The notes under the pieces are model-generated. The model ran no database searches, was not told the DNA's origin, and saw only the letters and a list, made by a program, of their open reading frames with translations. Positions 1-8,313 of a DNA stretch of 33,942 bases are shown piece after piece. The stretch's first letter is position 1, and every line of letters begins with the position of its first letter. The DNA is taken from contig NZ_JAIWHV010000033.1 in NCBI RefSeq assembly GCF_020177375.1, positions 1-33,942 on the forward strand, given 5' to 3'. This DNA is from Saliphagus infecundisoli (lineage in GTDB: Archaea > Halobacteriota > Halobacteria > Halobacteriales > Natrialbaceae). The position numbers were made by a program, and so were the translations under genes.

Positions 1-131
1 TGTTGCTGATCTTGATCGTATCGGATAAAATTGAACGTCACGGATGAATCCTTACGCTATACAGGAGTTTCTGCTAGATAAGGTCTACGTCATGTGAGTT
101 CTCTGTCGATGTTTCTTGGACAGGCTCTGGT

Positions 132-656
132 GTGTTCATTATTCAGGATGAACCGTTCACGACTGGTGATTGGATCGAGTGGGATGGGAATTCGGGTGTG
201 GTGCGAGAGGTCCAGCTCCGGGTAACGAAACTCGATACGTTCGACAACCAGCTTGTCACGGTACCCAACAGTGACCTTGCGAATGCAGCCCTGGTCAACA
301 ACGAGGCGAACGACACACGCCGTATCTCGGTCGGATTTGGAATCGGCTATGACGACGATATCGAACAAGCCCGTCGGGCAATTATCGACGAGGGGAAGCT
401 GACCGAGGGGGTGCTCGCCGATCCCGTCCCGACAGCTCCTGTGACCGAACTGGGTGACTCTGCAGTCGTGCTCCAGGGCCGGATTTGGATTGATACCAAT
501 CAGAGTAGTTATGGTGCCGTCCGCGCTCGCTTTGTCGAAGCAGTCAAACAACGCTTCGATACCGAAGGCCTCGACATGCCCTATCCCAACACCGAGCTCA
601 CCGGAGACATTACCGTCACAGACTCAAGCACGATTGAAACGTCTGCTGGCGACTGA
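132..656 (+). pseudogene. MscS-family mechanosensitive channel, C-terminal remnant
   Basis: This is the cytosolic part of a small-conductance mechanosensitive channel, which releases solutes on hypo-osmotic shock. The first residues (IIQDEPFTTGDWIEWDG) and the following VTKLDTFDNQLVTVPNSDL segment match the MscS beta domain, and the rest matches the alpha/beta carboxyl domain. The pore-lining transmembrane helix and everything before it are missing. The frame stays open upstream only to a TAG at 75-77, and that stretch shows no membrane segment. GTG at 132 is the only usable start and no convincing ribosome site precedes it. I infer a 5'-truncated gene rather than a working channel. The next gene is another membrane protein often linked with MscS, so the pair may once have worked together. 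Confidence 0.75.
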
Positions 657-882
657 CGAAGCGAATTTCCGGTCAATAAGTTAGCTGTCGGTTATTTTCA
701 TATCCTTCGCTCGATTGCAATTCCTTCCCACGTCGATATAGTCGGGCGTATTTCAGAGTGAATGATACCGATAGAACGAGATATATGTTGGTTAATCACC
801 ATAGTCTTTACTATAGTTGGTATGGACGTTCCAATTGCACCCACCACAGGTTAACCTAACAGGTGGGTGGTACGGAGAAGAC

Positions 883-1938
883 ATGACATCACCGACACCA
901 TCAATCGCAGTAGCTAGTCGCACCGTGTTGCAAATCCAAGTGCCGGATTATCTTCAAGACACCGTGGCTGATATCGTCGGGTTCATCCCAGCGATTGTCG
1001 GTGCGATCCTCATCCTGTTGATCGGGTGGATACTCGGGCGCATTCTCGGGCGGGTCGTGACCCGGGTTCTCGAGCGGATTGGTCTCTCGACCTATACGCG
1101 TAATACGCCGGTAGATCGAGACGGTGGGATCGCGAGCGCAATAGGGACATTGATCGCGTATATCGTGTATTTCTATGCCGCACTCGCGGCGGCGGATGTG
1201 CTGGGCATTTCGATACTATCGGAATTGTTCTCGGAGATCGGAGCATTTCTGCCGCTCATTTTTTCGGCAGCGATCGTCCTCGTCATCGGGTTCATTATCG
1301 GGCGAACCGTTGGTGATCTCGTTGCACAGATCGTCGATGGGTTTGGATTCTCGACGTACGCACGAGGAACTCCTCTCGAGGATATCACGCGGTCCGCCGG
1401 TGGGATTGGCAACGCGATCGGGAGTCTCGTCGAGTACTTCATTTATTTCCTCACAGCACTTGCTGTCGCGGACATCGTCCAGATACCCGCGCTATCTGAG
1501 TTGCTGAACGACTTTGCTGCCTTCATTCCGGCATTAATCGGGGGCATCCTTGTCCTGATTGTGGGTGTCTTTCTCGCTGACCGTCTCGAGGAGATCGTGG
1601 CGAATACGGATCGGAGCCGTCTGACATCGCTGGCTGGACTCGGAGTGAAGTTGTTCGTCTACTACATCACCATCACGATCGCTCTCGACACAGTCGGGTT
1701 TGCGACGGGCGTCCTCACAACGTTCTTCACCGCAGCAGTTACAGCGTTCTTCGGTGCACTGGGTGTAGCGCTCGCACTCGGCATTGGGATCGGAGTCGGC
1801 TGGGGAAGCAAAGACTACGTCGCCGAGAACATCGACCGATGGGTCGCAAACGCACGGGGAAGTGTCTCGGAGCTCAACAACGAACCGGACACTGGGCCGA
1901 ACGATGAGTTTGACTCATCTGGACCCACTGACGACTGA
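883..1938 (+). CDS. TM-helix-repeat membrane protein (MscS-associated type)
   Basis: A 351-residue membrane protein with repeated units of a conserved glycine-rich transmembrane helix followed by a short amphipathic segment (compare FIPAIVGAILILLIGWILGR, FLPLIFSAAIVLVIGFIIGR and FIPALIGGILVLIVGVFLAD). This is the pattern of the conserved TM helix family (PF05552), found alone or fused to MscS channels. Linker motifs recur too (GLSTYTRNTP, GFSTYARGTP), so the protein arose by internal duplication. The tail after residue ~320 is acidic and hydrophilic. I chose ATG 883 because GGAG lies 5 nt upstream (874-877); an upstream in-frame TTG at 817 lacks such a site. A role in osmotic or mechanosensitive response is inferred from the family. 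Confidence 0.8.
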   Translation: MTSPTPSIAVASRTVLQIQVPDYLQDTVADIVGFIPAIVGAILILLIGWILGRILGRVVTRVLERIGLSTYTRNTPVDRDGGIASAIGTLIAYIVYFYAALAAADVLGISILSELFSEIGAFLPLIFSAAIVLVIGFIIGRTVGDLVAQIVDGFGFSTYARGTPLEDITRSAGGIGNAIGSLVEYFIYFLTALAVADIVQIPALSELLNDFAAFIPALIGGILVLIVGVFLADRLEEIVANTDRSRLTSLAGLGVKLFVYYITITIALDTVGFATGVLTTFFTAAVTAFFGALGVALALGIGIGVGWGSKDYVAENIDRWVANARGSVSELNNEPDTGPNDEFDSSGPTDD

Positions 1939-2070
1939 TAGAACAAAAGGGCCGACGAAGGATCGATAGCACCCACACTTCTCTCAATTTCTCATCCACC
2001 GCTTTCGACCGCGCTGCTACTCCTCTCTCGTAGCGACCGGAAAGAAGACGTTGGGAACGATAGGGTCGGA

Positions 2071-2214
2071 CTACAGCCCGATGTTGCCGCTACCCAGATC
2101 GCCCAGATCGAGCTGCGAAATCAGCTGTTGGCGTTTTTCTTCCGGCATGTTCTCGATCAGGGTCTGTAGGTCGTCGACGTTGACCTCTTGGGGATCTGGT
2201 AAATTTGAGCTCAT
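2071..2214 (-). CDS. Small hypothetical protein, 47 aa
   Basis: A 47-codon frame read on the minus strand (MSSNLPDPQEVNVDDLQTLI..., ending SGNIGL). It has a strong ribosome site, GGAGG, 7-8 nt before the ATG, which is unusual in haloarchaea, where many mRNAs are leaderless. The composition is acidic and helical, with a short EEKRQQLISQLDLGDL amphipathic segment and no membrane span or cysteines. It converges on the TM-helix gene and lies downstream of the DUF3006/MBL pair, separated by ~150 bp. I do not recognise a family. Just past the stop is ATAGGGTCGG (2060-2069), the same ten bases that end the 82-bp MITEs in this window. Confidence 0.55.
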   Translation of the reverse strand: MSSNLPDPQEVNVDDLQTLIENMPEEKRQQLISQLDLGDLGSGNIGL

Positions 2215-2361
2215 TGGTGAAACCTCCACTCTCGCGAGACGATACCGAGGCGCTTAATCGTTATTGTGATATTGTGTATTTTCTATCCAATCACCACTAT
2301 CTTTCATTCGAGGGGTATAGAAAGACCTGTTCGTCAGCTGCATCCGAACAAAATTGCGCCC

Positions 2362-2637
2362 TCACTCCCGCTCAGAGAAGTCCGACGAAAGACGATCAAA
2401 TCGGTCTTGGATGGATTTCCGCCGAGATTGGGTCACATCAGGCAGATACTCCGCGGTCTGAAGCGACCCCTCTTCTACTGAAACTTCTAAAACGGCTCCT
2501 TCCTGTTGGCCATCCTCTGGAAGTCGCTCGATATTGACATCCAATTGCTCGACAGTCTCGCCGTCTTCTTCCAGTAGCAGCACTGCTATCTGTCCATCTT
2601 CGATGCGATCCAGGGTGGCGGTGTATGTCTCACTCAT
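2362..2637 (-). CDS. DUF3006 domain protein
   Basis: A 91-residue protein opening with a Tyr-Thr-Ala-x-Leu-Asp-Arg-Ile-Glu-Asp-Gly motif, then an all-beta N-terminal half (AVLLLEEDGETVEQLDVNIE) typical of DUF3006 (PF11213). The C-terminal third is charged and probably helical. In bacteria and archaea this domain is usually encoded directly next to, or fused with, a ComEC-like metallo-beta-lactamase protein, as here. Its ATG overlaps the stop codon of the upstream lipoprotein gene (TAATG at 2635-2639), so translational coupling is likely. Function unknown; a partner or regulator of the lipoprotein hydrolase is a reasonable inference. Confidence 0.8.
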   Translation of the reverse strand: MSETYTATLDRIEDGQIAVLLLEEDGETVEQLDVNIERLPEDGQQEGAVLEVSVEEGSLQTAEYLPDVTQSRRKSIQDRFDRLSSDFSERE

Positions 2638-3794
2638 TAGGGTGTTACTGGTGGTGCATCCATATGAATCGGGGGTGCGATCTGCTCTTGGGATTCTTCA
2701 GCTGGTTTCTCCTCGAGGAGATCCTCGGCGTCAGTCGAAAACTCGTGTTCGGTTTCGAGCGTGTAGTCTCCTCCATCGCTCGTGAGCACGATCGTTCCGT
2801 GAACGCCGGTCCAGTATGTCTCGATCTCCCGGGCCGCGTAGTCTTCGAGGACCGATTCCGAGGGATGGCCGTACTGGGAGTCGTAGGCACTCGAAATGAT
2901 AGCTACGTCCGGGTTGACCTGATTCATGAACGGCTCTGTTGAGGATGTCGATGAGCCGTGGTGGCCTGCTTGATACACATCGGATTCGAGTGCGGCCCCA
3001 TACTCGTCGGCCATCCGTTCTTCGGCATCAGCCTCCGCATCGCCAGTGGTGAGATATGAGAACTCGCCAAACTCGATTGTGAGTGAGATACTGTTGTACT
3101 GTTTGTCCGATCCCGAGTCGCCTGCTGGTGGATTCAAGACATCAACAGTCGTGTCACCAAACACAAAACTATCGTTCTCGTCGACAGTCAGTAACTCGAC
3201 GTCGTGTTCCTCGATGGCATCGAGATAGCGCTCGTACGTTTGGCTCGTTGCGGTCACTCCTGAATCATAGACGGCCCCGATCCCTTCTCGTTCGGTTTCG
3301 TAGTACTCGATGATCGCGTCGTGACCGCCGATATGATCGGCGTCCGCATGGGTCGAGACGAGATGATCGATTCGCTTGACGTTCTGATTCTCGAGATACG
3401 CAATGACGTCTTCGCCCCCTTGTCGCCAGTCGCCGGAATCGATCAGCATCGTCTCCCCAGAGGGTTCGATGATCAGTGTTGCATCGGCTTGCCCCACGTC
3501 GATATGATGGATTTCGAGTTCACCATTGACTTCGTCCGAGGGAGCGGTTTCGTTCTCTGAAAGGTGTGTCTCATTCTCTGACGATGGCGTCTCGTTTAAA
3601 GACTCGTTGTCGTTAGACTCAGCAGGAGTAGAAGTCGTATTTGCTTCCTCTGTCTCGGTAGTTTCGGTAGAGTCAGGAGGAGTACCGGTGTCTCCCTCAT
3701 CAGTTTGGGGTGTCGCATCCTGGCCGGCGCTATCCGCACAACCGGCGAACAGTAACAACACCGCAACAAGCGCAACGATAACGGCCTGCCTCAT
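2637..3794 (-). CDS. ComEC-like metallo-beta-lactamase lipoprotein
   Basis: A 385-residue secreted protein. Residues 1-18 form a signal peptide ending in a lipobox (LLLFAGC), so the mature protein is probably lipid-anchored outside the membrane. Residues ~20-90 are a Thr/Ser/Glu-rich low-complexity spacer typical of haloarchaeal lipoproteins. The catalytic domain starts at HHIDVGQADATLI and holds the metal motif HADADHIGG, then GHHGSS and the late histidine region, as in the ComEC/Rec2 C-terminal hydrolase family. That family includes phosphodiesterases and nucleases acting on extracellular DNA, but the substrate here is unknown. I start at the internal Met directly before the signal peptide (3794), not at 3821. 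The gene is coupled to the downstream DUF3006 gene. Confidence 0.85.
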   Translation of the reverse strand: MRQAVIVALVAVLLLFAGCADSAGQDATPQTDEGDTGTPPDSTETTETEEANTTSTPAESNDNESLNETPSSENETHLSENETAPSDEVNGELEIHHIDVGQADATLIIEPSGETMLIDSGDWRQGGEDVIAYLENQNVKRIDHLVSTHADADHIGGHDAIIEYYETEREGIGAVYDSGVTATSQTYERYLDAIEEHDVELLTVDENDSFVFGDTTVDVLNPPAGDSGSDKQYNSISLTIEFGEFSYLTTGDAEADAEERMADEYGAALESDVYQAGHHGSSTSSTEPFMNQVNPDVAIISSAYDSQYGHPSESVLEDYAAREIETYWTGVHGTIVLTSDGGDYTLETEHEFSTDAEDLLEEKPAEESQEQIAPPIHMDAPPVTP

Positions 3795-3973
3795 GAGTGC
3801 TGATAGGATGGACTCCCACATGGTCGTTTGGAAAGGGGTGGGTCTATCGCCTGAACGGCCCGTTCACGCCTCTTATGACTGCTGATAGGGATCCGCGTGG
3901 ATATTCGGAGGTTCTCATGAGGAAAACGGCCTACTAGGAAAACCGTACGATGAGGGAGCTATGAACTAGTCTG

Positions 3974-5023
3974 CTAATCCCTATGAGTTGAGCTCTCCGA
4001 GTGCCACCTGAGTCGGACCTCATGCGTTGTCTCCTCCTCACCGTCTCGAACGCCTTCGGCAACGGAAATTGTCTCTTGAGGCGTCGTCCGGGGGCCGGCC
4101 ATCGTTTCGTCCAGTTGTCCGATCTCCCCAGAGTGGCCGGTAAGGTCGGTCTGGAGCTGCTGGAGATAGGCCGCGAGTTCATCGCGACTCATCTCTGCAT
4201 CCAGTAGTGTCGGCTCAACCGGAGTGCGAACGATATCGCTTGCCCGGTCGATGACGACAGCGTTCACGACTGCGCCCAGAAGGAGGATAACCCCGCTGAA
4301 ATATAACCATGTGACCAACAAGAGGATACTCGCGATCAGATTACTCGAATCACCGCTGAGGGAGACATACACTTGGAAAAGTACCTGCAAGACTGCCCAC
4401 CCGATGGCTCCGACGAGTGTCCCCGGAAGCACGTCTCGTGGCTCGACGTCAATATCCGGGAACAGATAGTACATCGGGAAGAACGCCACGATGAGACCAA
4501 CGACGAGCAAAAGCGGTACGACAGCTCCGATGAACGAAACGAATGAAAAGAGCGCAACAACGCTGGTCGCCGCGACCATCGCAACAATTCCAAGCGTCAG
4601 TGTCAGCAGCATCAACAGCCCTTTTTTGATCTGACCAACGAACGAGTCATGAGCGACCGTCTCGTAGATCTCCGAGAACGCGGTATCGATCCCCCGAAAC
4701 ACTTTGAGAGAACCCCAGACGAGCGTGAGGACTCCGATAATGGAGGCAGTGACGGTCGATCCAGAACCAGCATCCGACTGTTGTTCGATCATCACCTCAA
4801 TGACGCCACCAACCGATGGAGAGACGCTATCGGTCGTAATATCGATCACTTCTTGTTGAAGTTCGGGGGCGCCGAACGAAACGACGAGAAGTACGAACAT
4901 GATCAACGGGACGAGCGAGACGAACGCGCTGTAGGCAATGCTCCCCGCGAGGAACGTGACATTTTTCTCACTGAACACTGTTTTGGCCATTTTCGCCTGT
5001 GATACGGCCGACTGGCGGTCCAT
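3974..5023 (-). CDS. YihY/virulence factor BrkB family membrane protein
   Basis: A 349-residue integral membrane protein with about six hydrophobic segments. The N-terminal motif with FLAGSIAYSAFVSLVPLIMF, the central ALFSFVSFIGAVVPLLL region and the late WLYFSGVILLLGAVVNAV segment match the YihY/BrkB family (once misnamed ribonuclease BN). Members are thought to be transporters or envelope proteins of uncertain substrate. After the last helix the ~90-residue tail is hydrophilic and Glu/Arg-rich, predicted to be cytoplasmic. The ATG at 5023 gives the expected charged N-terminus (MDRQSAVSQAKMAK). It stands alone; the ~230 bp upstream hold no gene and end at a repeat array. Confidence 0.85.
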   Translation of the reverse strand: MDRQSAVSQAKMAKTVFSEKNVTFLAGSIAYSAFVSLVPLIMFVLLVVSFGAPELQQEVIDITTDSVSPSVGGVIEVMIEQQSDAGSGSTVTASIIGVLTLVWGSLKVFRGIDTAFSEIYETVAHDSFVGQIKKGLLMLLTLTLGIVAMVAATSVVALFSFVSFIGAVVPLLLVVGLIVAFFPMYYLFPDIDVEPRDVLPGTLVGAIGWAVLQVLFQVYVSLSGDSSNLIASILLLVTWLYFSGVILLLGAVVNAVVIDRASDIVRTPVEPTLLDAEMSRDELAAYLQQLQTDLTGHSGEIGQLDETMAGPRTTPQETISVAEGVRDGEEETTHEVRLRWHSESSTHRD

Positions 5024-5255
5024 GGGGCTCGTCTCTTAGTTCGAACAATAAATCGGTAGGTTGCACTTGGCTCGTCTTCAGCCGGATGGTTACCCCGCTC
5101 TTTGCTGGGCCCCCGGAAGTCATCGGTCAACGACTAGTAGAAACGAACAGGACTGCATACATGAGGCCTCTTCTCCTGAGTCAATACCCCTTTTCCGGCA
5201 AGCGTCTCTTTCTGATAATCATCGGCCGATCAATACCTAATGGAGCTATGTATTC

Positions 5256-5277
5256 ATAGGGCCGGTCACAAGTCATT
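5256..5277 (+). repeat. Solo MITE-type terminal repeat
   Basis: Twenty-two bases starting ATAGGGCCGGTCACAAG that match, with one mismatch, the right-hand end of the 82-bp MITE at 15904-15985 read in reverse. They are preceded by TCA, as in both complete MITEs. The sequence departs from the MITE immediately after this segment and runs straight into the long inverted repeat at 5278. It may be the end of the parent element or a MITE broken by recombination. Confidence 0.55.
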
Positions 5278-5416
5278 GGTCGCGTCGCAAAGTCCGCTAG
5301 ATTTTGCTCCCGATGCCAGAAACATGCTTTAGCCGATGTCCTACGACGCTGTTTAAACGTCGTGCACCCGTTGCATACGATTTTGAAGGAGTGAGAGGAC
5401 GGACACCAGTCGCTAC
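5278..5416 (+). repeat. Long imperfect inverted repeat, left copy
   Basis: About 139 bp that pair, as an imperfect inverted repeat, with 6781-6916. Shared blocks in order (left copy sense) are GGTCGYGTCGCARAGT, TTGCTCCCGA, AAACATGCTT, AGCCGAT, GCTGTTTAAACG, CGTGCACCCG, TGCATACGAT and ACCAGTCGCTAC. The copies enclose the HalOD1 gene and the IS1595 relic. The block contains a short palindrome around GTTTAAAC and a TGCACCC(G)-type palindrome. I do not recognise it as a known IS end. It could be the ends of a composite mobile unit or a duplicated gene tail. Confidence 0.6.
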
Positions 5417-5500
5417 AACACGAAACTATAGACTGCTTTGCGACAGATCAAAAATGACTGCGAGGAACCACACCCGGCTGACATCCGTGAGAACGGTAGT

Positions 5501-5761
5501 TCACGAATCCTTGACTACCACTGTTGAATCAACGAGGTCGATCGTATATCCATATGCTGTAAATGAAATTCTGGCTTCTACACTATCTGTAACAAGCGAA
5601 TCGAGAGATTGGGGATCGAGGTACTCATAGAGCGGGGGTATGGCCTTTACGTCTGTGTTCTCGAGGGCTGCAATCGTATAGGCGACCGCGACACTTGGAA
5701 GTGTTTGTTCCCAGTTGAATTCCTTTTGATATACCTGACTCTGATTGCCTGAAGAATCCAT
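5501..5761 (-). CDS. HalOD1 output-domain protein
   Basis: A stand-alone 86-residue HalOD1 domain, a small haloarchaeal output domain often seen after sensor or receiver domains or alone. Recognised from the middle motif (LENTDVKAIPPLYEYLDPQS), followed by a Leu-rich helix and a C-terminal beta hairpin (ISFTAYGYTIDLVDSTVVV). No other domain is present. It lies between the long inverted repeats with the IS1595 relic, so it may travel as cargo. Low-GC flanks separate it from both neighbours. The role is probably protein-protein signalling, inferred from the family. Confidence 0.8.
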   Translation of the reverse strand: MDSSGNQSQVYQKEFNWEQTLPSVAVAYTIAALENTDVKAIPPLYEYLDPQSLDSLVTDSVEARISFTAYGYTIDLVDSTVVVKDS

Positions 5762-5884
5762 ATTAGTTCGGCCACACCCCTAAATAAATTTCTTTTGGCC
5801 AAGTGAATAATAATTCCGTCTATCAGCAATTTACAATAAATTATCATGATAATTGTCCAGAGAAGAATAGGTATCGGATGGTAT

Positions 5885-6605
5885 TATGTGGGCGTCACCG
5901 ATCACGTAGGTATCGGAGTGGGTGACGGCCAGATGACCGTCCACCCCCTCCGTCTCCTGATATCGTCGTAGATCGCGTAGTCGTCAGTACAGAGGATGAC
6001 GCTTCCATCGCCGTACTCGGCGATATCCTCGTCAGCGTCTTGCAGATCTTCACAGACGAGAAACCGAACTCATCCGCCGGAGCGACGGACGAGTGTCAGT
6101 ACTGGCGGTTTGTCTGATTCGAAGGTTCCGCGCCCCTTTTTGAGAGTCCGCGCTCGCGCGGACTCCCATCCTCGTCTTCGAGTCCTTTCTCACCAGCTGT
6201 GACGTAGACCTCGTCAGCTTCGCACACGTCGTAAAGGTCGAACTCGTCGATATCACCGCTGACGTCCTGGACTTTGTGGACGAAGTTGAGAACGGCTTCG
6301 TAGTCTCGATCGAGGTCCCGAGCGATCTGAGCGGTCGGCTCAGATCGCATCTCCTTGACGATGTAGAACATCTCTTCGAGTCCGAAGCGATGCTGCCAGA
6401 AAATCGTCTTCGTGAGGTCGCTGAAGTATGTCTCACACGCCTTGCACCAGTACTGCTGAGCGTCCTTGTCGGTCGTCCCGCGTTTGACGACAGCATCTTC
6501 CCCGCAATGGACACACGTCACCGTCTCGCCGAAACGGGCGAGACGGAGACGTTCAAAGCATCGATCACGTGGTGGAAGGAAGACCCGGGCAGACACCTCG
6601 TCCAT
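5885..6605 (-). pseudogene. IS1595-family transposase relic
   Basis: Minus-strand remains of an IS1595 (ISXO2-like) transposase. An intact start from 6605 gives the zinc ribbon (CVHCGEDAV ... YWCKAC), the helix-turn-helix region and the first catalytic Asp (EADEVYVTAG). After the hinge the frame shifts near 6120, and DKPPVLTLVRRS resumes in another frame with a TGA. Another shift near 5960 separates VILCTDDYAIYDDI from VDGHLAVTHSDTYVIGDAH, and the sequence then dissolves before the last catalytic residue. At least two frame breaks and a lost 3' end mean it is dead. It differs strongly from the intact IS1595 copy at 12575, so the two are separate arrivals. It still carries perfect internal hairpins at 6144-6165, 6322-6348 and 6521-6546. 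Confidence 0.85.
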
Positions 6606-6780
6606 CGTTGGTCGGTATGTGATCCGCCAGCGGAATTGGTGTTACGATCTATCGAGGTGAGCGTCGTGTTGTAGATCCTGTTCGAAAAACAATATTGGGC
6701 CGGATTCCACGGCCTTAGAAGCGATTATAGCATTTATTATCCCAATTCACCAACAAAATTATTATTTTTGGACAGACTCA

Positions 6781-6916
6781 GTAGCGACTGGTATCCGCCT
6801 CTCTCCTCCAACATCGTATGCACCGGGTGCACGGCGTTTAAACAGCGTAGTTGGAGATCGGCTGAAGCATGTTTTTGACGTCGGGAGCAACGTCTAGAAA
6901 ACTCTGCGACACGACC
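6781..6916 (-). repeat. Long imperfect inverted repeat, right copy
   Basis: Partner of 5278-5416 in opposite orientation (the matching strand is the minus strand here). Its outer end, the complement of GGTCGTGTCGCAGAGT at 6901-6916, abuts the stop of the deoxyhypusine synthase gene at 6917. In one frame of the minus strand this copy is open over 17 codons to a TAA (VAPDVKNMLQPISNYAV), while the left copy has an extra stop, so a decayed coding tail is possible. Identity between copies is roughly three quarters by eye. Confidence 0.6.
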
Positions 6917-7900
6917 TCATTGTTTGAAGGCATTAGCGACGATTAGCGGAAATACGAGTGTCGCTTCCGCTTCAACTTGCGTGTAGTTCGTATCATTATC
7001 TTTGATTTTTCCCCACGACACTGCCTCGTTCGGTGGCGCACCCGATAGTGATCCATCACCCTCGACACCGGTCGAAATGTATACGACGTAATCCGCACCG
7101 CCCCTGAACAGGTTTGTCATAATAGCGTGATGCTTTGGAACTCCACCACCTACTGCGAAGAGCCCGGTCTCGTCTGCGAGCAGTCCGTTTTCAATGAGCG
7201 AGTCGTAATCATCCAGAATCTCGATACCGACCTCAGAATCGTGACTCTGACGGTAGTAATAAAGGAAATTCCCCACTTCAGCATCAGTCAGGGCCGGGCA
7301 ATAGACGGGAACGTTGTTGTCCGCCGCCTGCTTTAACACCGAGTCTTTGTCGTCAAGCGTATGTCCTAGTTCGCGGGCAAATGCCGTTGGCGTACGAATC
7401 TTCTTCTCTGAGAAGAATTCCTCAAAGAATTCATACAGATATTCCTCAAGCCAGACGTATCGATCTGATGGAACGAAAATATTCCCTAAGCGGTTGATTC
7501 CTCGCTCTCGAAGATCACTCTCGTCTGCGTTCCATTCGCCCATCTTAAACGGCTTTGCTGTTTTGATGACATCCTCCGTTAGCGACCCAGATGTCGTAAT
7601 AAGGACGTCAACAAATCCTTCGCTCACCAAGTAGGCGACGACTTCTCGCAGTCCAGAGGAAACAATGTTCGAGGTGAACGTGAGATAGATCGTCGCATCT
7701 GCATCCTGCATTCGTTCGGCGATGTCGATCGCCTCTGCCAGCTGAGTAGCTTGAAACCCGGTCGTGGCGTACGATTCCAGTAAGTCCCCAAAATCGAAGG
7801 GGCCACGGAAGTCGTAGCCCCGGACGTCAGGGGCATCGATAGTCTCGTCGCTCCCAGGAACGACTTGATCGTGAGTATCGTCTTTGGTCACATTCACCAT
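6917..7900 (-). CDS. dys: Deoxyhypusine synthase
   Basis: A 327-residue protein matching deoxyhypusine synthase. This NAD-dependent enzyme transfers the aminobutyl group of spermidine (or, in archaea lacking spermidine, possibly agmatine-derived groups) to one lysine of translation factor aIF5A. Hallmarks are FTSNIVSSGLREVVAYLV (NAD-binding region), TTSGSLTEDVIK, GVPKHHAIMTNLFRGGADY and the C-terminal NEAVSWGKIKDN, whose lysine corresponds to the covalent intermediate lysine of the human enzyme. Length is normal and no frame break is seen. The gene stands alone between a long inverted repeat (its stop touches it) and an 82-bp MITE upstream. Such a core gene in a repeat-dense region is unexpected; it may be the only copy or a second one. 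Confidence 0.9.
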   Translation of the reverse strand: MVNVTKDDTHDQVVPGSDETIDAPDVRGYDFRGPFDFGDLLESYATTGFQATQLAEAIDIAERMQDADATIYLTFTSNIVSSGLREVVAYLVSEGFVDVLITTSGSLTEDVIKTAKPFKMGEWNADESDLRERGINRLGNIFVPSDRYVWLEEYLYEFFEEFFSEKKIRTPTAFARELGHTLDDKDSVLKQAADNNVPVYCPALTDAEVGNFLYYYRQSHDSEVGIEILDDYDSLIENGLLADETGLFAVGGGVPKHHAIMTNLFRGGADYVVYISTGVEGDGSLSGAPPNEAVSWGKIKDNDTNYTQVEAEATLVFPLIVANAFKQ

Positions 7901-7963
7901 CTTGCATCTGCCAATTTGAATAGCCCGAAGTTTAGCCGATCACGCCAGTGACAGCATATACTC

Positions 7964-8045
7964 ATAGGGTCGGATGTAACTATTTACCGATCGATCGTAC
8001 GACCGTATTGCGATCGGCAGTGCAATGACTTACATCCGACCCTAT
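7964..8045. mobile_element. 82-bp MITE with 16-bp terminal inverted repeats
   Basis: A short non-coding element with perfect 16-bp ends (ATAGGGTCGGATGTAA at 7964-7979, its complement at 8030-8045). It has the same length as the element at 15904-15985 and shares its internal motifs ATTTACCG, GCGATCG and AATGAC. TCA directly adjoins TAGGG on the left and follows CCCTA on the right, which could be a 3-bp target duplication. No coding capacity. It lies between the deoxyhypusine synthase gene and a coding relic. Confidence 0.75.
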
Positions 8046-8058
8046 CAGAGAGCTGCTC

Positions 8059-8313
8059 TTATGGAAGCCGTTCCAGCGCGTCGTAGAGAGTGTCGATCTC
8101 CTCGCGGTGGTCTTTGATAAGGTCCTTGATCGTCGCTACCGGCGACGATCTGCGGGGATTGGACAACGTCAGAAACGGGCAGTAAAGTCGGTTTTGCCAG
8201 AACTCACGGTTGTCCTGACTGTCGAAGCTGGCATCAGCCAGTGCAGCCTGGAGTTCGTCGGTGTCGTACTCTTCTTCGTGCCACCATCTATAATTTAAAA
8301 TATGATCACATTC
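8059..8313 (-). pseudogene. C-terminal relic of an unrecognised protein
   Basis: On the minus strand the frame is open from ~8313 to a TAA at 8059. It reads like real protein (RWWHEEEYDTDELQAALADA, then ...NREFWQNRLYCPF... and a final KDLIKDHREEIDTLYDALER). No start codon with upstream context exists, since a TGA lies just before it inside the end of the EamA gene. The charged helical ending resembles C-termini of haloarchaeal winged-helix proteins, but I cannot name the family. It is probably the tail of a gene cut off on the EamA side; the MITE lies 13 bp beyond its stop. Confidence 0.4.

Noticed and set aside
817-882. Upstream TTG extension of the TM-helix-repeat gene
   Set aside because: No ribosome site and no conserved sequence; ATG 883 has GGAG at the right distance.
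2060-2070. Another MITE end next to the 47-aa gene
   Set aside because: Only ten bases match and no partner repeat lies nearby; chance cannot be excluded.
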